Part shown: positions 34,272 through 42,041 of the stretch, in pieces | Layout: each line of letters begins with the position of its first letter | How positions within the stretch are numbered: position 1 is the first letter of the stretch | Assembly (NCBI RefSeq): GCF_000220395.1 | Contig: NW_004086133.1 | Location: 1-42,041, forward strand | Direction: 5' to 3' | Length of the DNA: 42,041 nucleotides | From: Ichthyophthirius multifiliis | Taxonomy: Eukaryota; Ciliophora; Oligohymenophorea; Hymenostomatida | The notes under the pieces: model-generated | The model's database searches: none | The model's input: the letters and a program-made list of their open reading frames with translations, nothing else | Told to the model about the DNA's origin: nothing | Position numbers and translations under genes: made by a program

Positions 34272-34629
34272 TTAATATTTATATATATATATATATATAA
34301 AAGAAAATTATATATGTGTAAATATATGAAGTAATATGCTTTTTTAATTAATTTATTTGTTTGTTAGTATTTTTTTTTTTTTTTTTTTCATTTAACTTTT
34401 TTTGTTTTGTTTTATTATTAATAAAAAAAATATATATATATATTAAAATAAATAAAATAATTGTGATTGTAATTAGATTTTCTTATTTTTTCTTATTTTT
34501 TTTTATTTATTTATAAATTGACAAAATAATAAAAGATATAAATTAAAATTTATCATTAAAAAACTAAAAATAAATATTTCCGAAAAAAAAAAAAAAACAA
34601 AACAAAATAACAAAAAAAAAAAAAAAAAA
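34272..34629. promoter_or_regulatory. Shared upstream region, MORN gene / RPL11
   Basis: 358 bases between divergent starts. It contains a T run at about 34371-34388, a TA run at 34290-34300 and long A runs just before the RPL11 ATG (34583-34596 and 34614-34630). No factor site can be named. Confidence 0.35.
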
Positions 34630-35065
34630 ATGTCGAATTAACAAGAAAACAAAATGAGAGAAATTAGAATTGCAAAATTAGTTATTAATTGCTGTGTAGG
34701 TGAATCTGGAGATAAACTTACAAAAGCAGCAAAAGTTTTAAAAGACTTATCTGGATAAGAACCATGTTTTTCTAGAGCAAGATACACCATTAGATCATTT
34801 GGTATTAAAAGAAATGAAAAAATGGCAACTCATGTTACTATTAGAGGAGACAAGGCTTAAGATATTCTCGAAAGAGGTTTAAGAGTCAAAGAAATGGAGT
34901 TAAGAAAAAAAAACTTTTCAAAAACAGGTATATATATATATATATATATATATAGAATATAAATAATTATTTATATATAGGAAATTTCGGATTCGGTATA
35001 TAAGAACATATTGATTTAGGAATGAAATATGATCCTTATACGTAGAAATATTTTTTTTAATATAA

Positions 35066-35125
<60 letters not shown>

Positions 35126-35353
35126 CATATAGTGGTATTTTCGGTATGGACTTTTATATTGTACTTGAAAGACCTGGAAATAGAGTTGCTAGAAGAAGAA
35201 GAAGATAAAGCAGACTAGGTATTTATTTTTAATTTTTTAAGGCTTTTTTTTTTTGTTATAAGAAAAAATATATATAAAGGAAATAACTAAAAAATTACTA
35301 AAGAAGAATGTATTAATTGGTTCAAATAAAGATTCGAAGGAAATGTTTATTGA
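34630..35353 (+). CDS. RPL11: 60S ribosomal protein L11 (uL5)
   Basis: Large-subunit protein contacting 5S rRNA. Four exons (34630-34927, 34981-35041, 35133-35218, 35280-35353) total 519 bases, 172 residues, normal for the family. Clear motifs: [90 protein letters not shown], and the C-terminal WFKQRF. Introns are 53, 91 and 61 bases; the first two are TA-rich. No frame break. The ATG follows a long A run, a start context shared by several genes here. Highly secure. Confidence 0.98.
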
Positions 35354-35518
35354 AAACACTATTATTAGAATTTAATTTTAGATAAAAAAAAAATATTTTA
35401 TATGTAGGTTTTGTTTTTTTTTGTTAATTGTATTATTTTATAGTATTTATTATGTTATGGGAGAGATATGTTAATTAATAGTTATTTAAACTTGTTTTAT
35501 TTTATATTTTTTTAATGG

Positions 35519-35520
<2 letters not shown>

Positions 35521-35560
<40 letters not shown>
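35521..35560. repeat. (TA)n between RPL11 and the next gene
   Basis: About 18 TA dinucleotides in the 290-base gap; that gap holds nothing else I can name. Confidence 0.8.
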
Positions 35561-35564
<4 letters not shown>

Positions 35565-35643
35565 TTAATTAAATATATAAAATAAGAATAATTTATGTTT
35601 TATATTAAATAAAATAACCACAAAATATAATTTATCTAATTAA

Positions 35644-36114
35644 ATGAATTAAAGTGAAGATTTTTTAGATTAAAATATTGTAAAAAAATGCAATCCTTTT
35701 GATTGTTTTACTAACTGCTGTACAAGGGATTATAAATGCCCTTTAAATAAAAAAGATTGTTATTTTTATAAATGCGAGGTTGATTTTTGTAGATAGAATG
35801 AATGCTGTATTTAAGGAAAATGCTTTAGTCAATATATTTGTTAAGAAATATAAATTTAAAGATATATTAGTATATGTGTGTTTTTTTTGGTTGGAATTAT
35901 ATTGTTTTTAGTTATTAAATATAGAGGAAGTCAAGAAAATATATAGGAGTTTTAAAATGATGAATAAAATAAATCATTTAAAAAAGATAATAAAGATACT
36001 AACTAATAATAAACTAAATTAAACTCGAAAAAATAATTATAATTAGTATGTTTGAGTCATAATAATTCATAAATTTAAAATAAAAATGAAACAAATTAAC
36101 TATAAAAAGGATGA
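35644..36114 (+). CDS. Small cysteine-rich single-pass membrane protein
   Basis: 156 residues, no intron, exact frame to TGA. The first 70 residues carry twelve cysteines at irregular spacing (CNPFDCFTNCCTRDYKC, DCYFYKCEVDFC, ECCIQGKC). A single hydrophobic span follows at about 74-92 (ISICVFFLVGIILFLVIKY), then a polar Lys/Gln/Asn tail. There is no N-terminal signal peptide, so the membrane span may act as a type III-like signal anchor, which would put the cysteine part outside; that topology is inference. Family not recognised; the cysteine pattern is not an EGF, FYVE or RING arrangement that I can match. Cysteines might bind metal if the N-terminus is instead cytosolic. Confidence 0.7.
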
Positions 36115-36536
36115 TTATATTTAATGTGTATATATATTATTAGATATTTATATATATAAATATATAAATATAATAATATATATTTATATATATATATATA
36201 TATTTATATTTTTTAATAATGTTATATGTTCCTAAAGTTTATGTTTTTATATTCAAATAATAAATTTTTAAAAATTGTTATTTAATAATTTTATTCTTTT
36301 AATATTATGACTGCTATAAATTATCATATATTGTATTTCTAGAATTTGTTTACCATAAAATATTAATAAAAATTAATTTATAATAAAAATACTTAAACAT
36401 ATATATATATATATATATATTTTTAAATAAGAAAAATAACTTTAACTATAAAATCCTTATATATTAATTTTTTTTTAATTTTAAAAAAATAACTATTTAT
36501 TTATAATAAATAAAAACATATAAAATTCCATTTTTT
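36115..36536. other. Intergenic between convergent genes
   Basis: AT-rich sequence containing TA runs near 36183-36200 and 36400-36420. It must hold 3' ends from both sides. No coding patch seen. Confidence 0.5.
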
Positions 36537-39500
36537 TCAACTTACAGTAATTTCATTTTGACATCCTTAAATAATCTATGTATGAAATTTACATCTTTTC
36601 TTATTAACTTTACACCAATTAGTATTTTCGAGTAAATTTTAAAGCTTCAAATAATTTTTGGATTCCAAAATTTTAGGCATTTAAGGTTTAGAGTAATCTA
36701 CGCAATTATTTGAATTAGAAAAGACTATATCCATTAGTACATTTATGATACATTAGGGGTGTTCTCCATCTTTATATTAATAACATTCTTATGCTTTTAA
36801 TTTAGTTTCTTCTAACATATCCTCGAAGATTAAATCAGCTTATTATTCGGTTAATACAGTCTTTTTTTTTAACATTACTTCAGGATCGAGTTTATGCTTT
36901 GCAAGAATATGCTTAATTGAATTAGGTGATGTTTTTTAAGATATTATTCTACCGTTTTTGGATATTTTACGTAAATATTATTACATTATTCCTTCATTTT
37001 TTTTTATTACTATTTTATATGATTCACATTAGCATTTTTCTAGTAAATTTATTGTCTCTTAAGGAGATTCTTTTTCAAATTATTCTTCTAAAGATTTGGT
37101 TTTGTCTATGTTTGAATCGAATTCGTCGACTTGGAATATACGAATGTTACTTACTACATAAGAATCGAAACTGTTTTTATAATCAGAATTACATCTTTTT
37201 AGATATAAGTTTTATTCTTTTATTACACCATAAATATAGATAATTTAATTCGAATCATCATATGGAGAAACAACCTATTTTTTAAATATATATAAATAAA
37301 TATAAATAAAAATGATATATATAAAAATGAAAATATAATACTATAATATAAATATATATATATATATATAAATATCTATATATATATATATTTAATAATA
37401 TTATATATATGATTATTTATTTTTATTTACATCGTAAAATCCATTCCCTAAATAATTTTAAACTAGATATTGTTATTAGTAAATTTCTTATTTTCCAACT
37501 TTTTATCCACAAACATCAAATACTATAAATTGCTTATTTTTTGATTCTAAAGACTATTGAGAACTTATTATTTATTTTTCGATTTTTTTTATATCATCAT
37601 CGTCTATAAATTAGGTTTCTTTGTTTTTAAAACAGTTTAGCATTTTTTTCTCACTTTATAAAGGAATTTCTTTAATTTATTTTATGTTTATAGTCTTACC
37701 TTTATTTACTTCGAGTTTATTTAGAGAAGTTTCCATGGAAAATTCGCATTATAATAATGCGCAAGAGAATTTATTGTCAACTTTTTTAATGTGATAGGGA
37801 TACGCAAGCTTATTTTTTAATAAATATTCAAGTAAATTGGAAGGATCTACAGGCTTAGTTTCTATTTTTACATCAAATTGAGACAAAATTATTGCAAAAA
37901 TGGTTAATAAACTTCCTTTCTAACCCATGACTGGCTTATTTATATCTGTAAAGGTACATTTGTCGATTTAGTCACCAAATTTTAAGTAACGTTTTTTGAA
38001 ATTTTCCACTTTGCATAATTCTTCGTTTAATAAAGGTAAAGAATTCCATTTTGCATCTTATAAAGTAAAGATATTTTTGAAAGCAACTTTATAGTTTTAT
38101 TCATTATTTAAAGTAAAGAGTTTCTAGCATTCTGATAGATTTAGGAACATTTATTTTTAAGAAATAAAAATAGAAAAATCAGTTTCCGGTAAATCAGAGG
38201 AACTCTAACTACAAAGTCCGTTTTCATCTGGGAAAATTTAAGTCTCATCAGTACATTAAATACAGTCTGTATAGGCACTTCCTTTGCATTTAGAACATGA
38301 AGGATGACATAAATCACATTATTGTAATTTTTAGTTCCAATAATTACCTTCTATACATAAGTCACACCAATCAGATGAACCACATATTTGACAGTTAGAA
38401 GGACACAAAAAACAATCTTATTATTCGGCATCATAATATTATGAAGGTGGACATTCTACAGCTTAGCCATCATCAGCTTATACTCCTTCGTCTTAATTAA
38501 AATCAAGGCCAAAATCTATCTCAAGTTCATCAGTTTCAGCATCTTTTTGTTTTTCCTATTTTATGCATTCAGTTGGTTCATATGTCAATTCGCCATCGTT
38601 TGCGGATATATAGCCTTAAGGACATTTATTATAGCATTTAAAACGATCACCACTAAATAAATATAAATATAATTATATATATATTTATAATTTACCCTTC
38701 ATGAGACACATAATAGTTCATTTCTGGAGAACATTAAACACATAAATCACTATTATCAATACAATCCATACATGTGAAAAAGCATGGCTTCAGTGTATTA
38801 GTTTCCTAATCAAGGAAGTGTCTAGGTTTATCGGATGGATTTTTACATTAACCTCTGCCATCACTTTTTACATTTTTTAATATGAAATTATTTTTGCATG
38901 AAATACAGTCCTCAATTGTATTACCCAATTTGCATTCTGAACATGTTTTATGGCATTAACCGCATTCATAAGGATAATCATACTACCTGTATTATCTCTA
39001 TAAGCATTTCTCAGTCTCGCAATCCATTCCTTAAGGACATTCTTTACAGCCTTCACCAGGTCTTTAAATAATATATAAATATATATATAAGTATATTTTA
39101 ATTACACAAATAGAAATATTGCAAAGCATTTAGTACATTACCAGGGTTAGGGACCTGTACATGTTTTACATTTATCTGAACAGTCTAAGCATTTTACCTC
39201 GTTATTGTATTGGCCTGGTTTACATTATAGACATGTTTTAGTGGTTTATATGAAGCCTTCGGGGCAGGTTTTTATACATTAATTTAAGTGTAATACATAT
39301 TTTTTGGCACATTATTAGCAGATTTCTGCCTTTTCTCCGCCTGTTAATTCTTCTATTTATTTATTTAAATTAAAATATATATATATATATATATAAATAT
39401 TATGTGTATGTTTTTTTACTTTCGGTGCATTAAACGCAATAAGGAAGATTACATTTTGTACAAACGCCGCTCTATAGACGGAAATCGTCCTTACAAACAA

Positions 39501-40242
39501 GACATGTTTCGAAATCTGTTGTACATTTACTACAATATTTGTCTGTGCATCTCATACAGTTGTTTTTGAAACCCTCTTCAGGTGATTAGAGTAATTTTAA
39601 GAAGTTTTTTTCGTCAAAAATGCCGTTTACTTCTAGTTAGTCGTCTTAATTGTTACAATTCCAGAGTAATTAGAAGGATTAGATGATTATTTTGTTTAAT
39701 GTCTCAGCTTATTTAATTGTAAATAACTATTATTCCTCTAAAAACTCAACATTGGGATTCTTATTTAGCAGTTTTTAGGATTCAGGGTCTATTGTTGAAA
39801 AATAAGTACCTGAACATAATTTACATTCTTCATATGTCTTACCAAGCATTCTTATAGTCTCCATTTTTCCACAACTAGTATCCTTTTTGTAAAATTCAGT
39901 GTATAAAATATACTAAGGAAGACTTATTAAACCATTAGTTATGACAATACTAGATAAATTATTGTTAAATATTTTTAATAATTCTGATAAAGTTTTTTCC
40001 TCAAGATGGTTTACAACACCTATTTCAGATTGAAAGTCATATTTAACAATATCTTAAGCATATTTTAGTTTACAATTAAACATTTTTTAGGCAAATTCTA
40101 ATAATTAAATGTTTAAGCCAATTGCAAATTATATTTCATAACATTTAGAATTATCTAAAAGATTTTTTATAGTAAAAGAGCATTTTACATATGATAAAAA
40201 ATTAATTAAAAATAATAATAACTATTTTTTATATATTGACAT
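36537..40242 (-). CDS. Large secreted cysteine-rich protein
   Basis: 1131 residues from five exons (40242-39420, 39352-39106, 39061-38696, 38652-37431, 37274-36537) with introns of 67, 43, 43 and 155 bases; every phase fits and the frame is intact to TGA 36537-36539. Starts with a signal peptide, MSIYKKQLLLFLINFLSYVKC. After a 200-residue non-repetitive region, a furin/growth-factor-receptor-like cysteine-rich block runs over about 245-570 with CxxC modules (CMRCTDKYCSKC, CLVCKDDF, CLQCKPGQY, CLDCSDKCKTC, CKECPQGMDC, CLLPSNCQIC-type copies such as CFLCPSNCQICG). The last 500 residues are mostly non-cysteine and end in a small Cys cluster (NWCKVNKKRCKF). No C-terminal membrane span or GPI-like tail. 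Such Cys-rich surface or secreted proteins are abundant in ciliates; ligand and role unknown. Confidence 0.88.
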
Positions 40243-40316
40243 TTTTTTATATTTAACTATTGAATATATGTTAATAAAATTATATATAAAAAATAAATGT
40301 AAATTAAATAATATAA

Positions 40317-40357
<41 letters not shown>

Positions 40358-42041
40358 ATTTATATTATAAATATATATTTATATATATTTTAATAATTAA
40401 TATAATTTTATTTAATTTTATTAAATAGAACCAATTATATAATTTATTGTAATAATATAAATTAATAATAATTATAATTTTTTTTTTTTTATATGTAAAA
40501 ATAAATTATATTTAATTACTATTTATGAATTAAATATATATAATTATTTAAATATTTTATTTTTTTTCAATTTTTTTATTAATATTCCTTTTATAAAAAT
40601 TATTATATATATTTTAAAAATTATTATTTCTACATATAAATTTTGAATATATATTATAATATTTATATAATTATAAATTTATTTTTTATTAAAATTTTCT
40701 TGTTTATTTATTTCTTTTTTTATAAAAACTTTATACATATATTTATTTTGATTTTTTCTATCATTATAAATATATATAACGATATTTTTTAATATATTTA
40801 TATATATTTTTTTTTATTTTTTTATATTATTTTTATTTATATTTTTTTATTTTATTAATTTAATTAAAAATAAAATAAAAATATAAGTTGAATATATATA
40901 TTATTTATTATATAATAATTAAAAGATAAATTATATATAAAAAAATATATTTATAAAATATTTTTATTTATATATTTAATTTTTTTATTTAAAATTGTTT
41001 ATAATTCAATCTTATATATTATAATTAAATAAATATATAATTAATGCATTTTTTATATAAAATAATAATTTTTATACTATTATATTTGTATATAAATATT
41101 TTTTGTTTAATTTAAAGTTTTTATTTATAATTTAATAAATATAATATAATAAATACTATGAAAATAAAATAAAATAAAGATATGTATAAATAGAAATATA
41201 CACAAAAAATTTATTTATTTATTTATAAATAAATATAAACTAATATAAATATGTATATATTTATATTAATTTATATATTTTTATATTTATTTTTATTTCT
41301 TTTTATTTTTATATTTTGTTTTTTATTTTATTAATTTTTTTTTTTAAAGATTTTTATTTTTATCTAATTCTGTTAAAATTATTTATTATTGAAATTTTTA
41401 AATTTTAAAAATTTTTAATAATAGGCATTTAAGATTTAATAAATAATTTTTATATTAAAATGTATTATTTTAAAGAATCAAAAAAGTTTTTTTAAGATTT
41501 ATTTTTATGTATATATATAAAAAAAATATACTCTGTATAAATGTATATATAAATCTAATTTATATATTTATTATAAACAATATATATTCTTATTTATTTT
41601 TTATAATACTAATAAATATTTAAGAAAATAAAATTTATTCTTGATTATATAATATTTAATATAAAAATGATTTTTTTATTTATTTGATAAATAGCATATA
41701 TAATTTATATTTAGTATTTAATTTTATTCTACAATATATAAAGGTGCTTAGTAATATGTTTAATATTTCATTAAAAATACATATTTAAAATAAATTAAAA
41801 AGAAAAAGGATTTATTATAAGATATTATATTTAAATTAATAAATATATTAAATTATTTTTTAATTAAAATAATTTTATTTTATATTAAATAATGTTTATA
41901 TACATATATTTATAATTAATATATATATTAATAATTTAAAAAAAAAAAAAAACATTCTAAAATATAACAATAAATAAAGGTAATATATGAATATATAAAT
42001 ATATTAAAATACAAAATTTTTCTATATATATATAATAAAAG
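40243..42041. other. AT-rich right flank, no gene recognised
   Basis: About 1.8 kb upstream of the secreted protein gene. It contains a (TA)n run at about 40318-40352, T and A runs and no frame with protein-like composition. No CCCCAA/GGGGTT telomeric repeats, so the window does not reach a macronuclear chromosome end. Confidence 0.55.

Noticed and set aside
36926-37243. Plus-strand 105-codon frame
   Set aside because: It is antisense to exon 5 of the secreted Cys-rich gene, whose frame is supported by splice phase and length.
1-42041. tRNA, rRNA, CRISPR, transposon or virus-like element
   Set aside because: No GC-richer tRNA-like cloverleaf, no spaced direct repeats, no transposase, reverse transcriptase, integrase or capsid motif was seen on reading both strands.

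Overview
This is a very AT-rich window from a ciliate nuclear genome. Open reading becomes coherent only if TAA and TAG are read as glutamine and TGA is the sole stop. With that code, sixteen protein genes resolve, most of them split by short GT..AG introns (36 to about 260 bases, one of 717). Extreme AT content, that code, the small introns and the gene content (CFAP58, MORN, ciliate-style kinase/LRR and histidine-kinase-like proteins) suggest an oligohymenophorean such as Ichthyophthirius or a close relative. The species is inference. No telomeric repeat, tRNA, rRNA, CRISPR or transposon was recognised.

Layout. 485-6980 (all minus): a TBC Rab-GAP, an E2-like protein without its cysteine, a UBE2D-class ubiquitin-conjugating enzyme, and a ZZ-finger/NBR1-like protein; the last three are consecutive and all fit ubiquitin biology. 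6981-9518: mostly non-coding with a few unassigned coding-like patches. 9519-12373 (plus): the ciliary protein CFAP58. 12966-15501 (minus): two adjacent HMG-box proteins. 16209-17763 (minus): unknown protein. 17847-20438 (minus): kinase-like domain + membrane span + leucine-rich repeats, with catalytic residues lost. 20694-21883 (minus): ankyrin protein, divergent from RPA2 (22175-24099, plus). 24473-30782 (plus): BTB-TLD protein, degenerate membrane histidine kinase and a PAK-like kinase. 33265-34271 (minus) MORN protein, divergent from ribosomal protein RPL11 (34630-35353, plus). 35644-36114 (plus): small cysteine-rich membrane protein. 36537-40242 (minus): large secreted cysteine-rich protein. 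The remainder to 42041 is AT-rich with no gene seen.

Two themes stand out. First, four signalling proteins keep their folds but lack textbook catalytic residues (E2-like, kinase-LRR, histidine-kinase-like, PAK-like). Second, five genes carry one single-base frame break each, mostly in A or T runs, while the other genes are exactly in frame across all exons; this looks more like homopolymer-length error in the assembly than gene decay, but that needs reads to decide.
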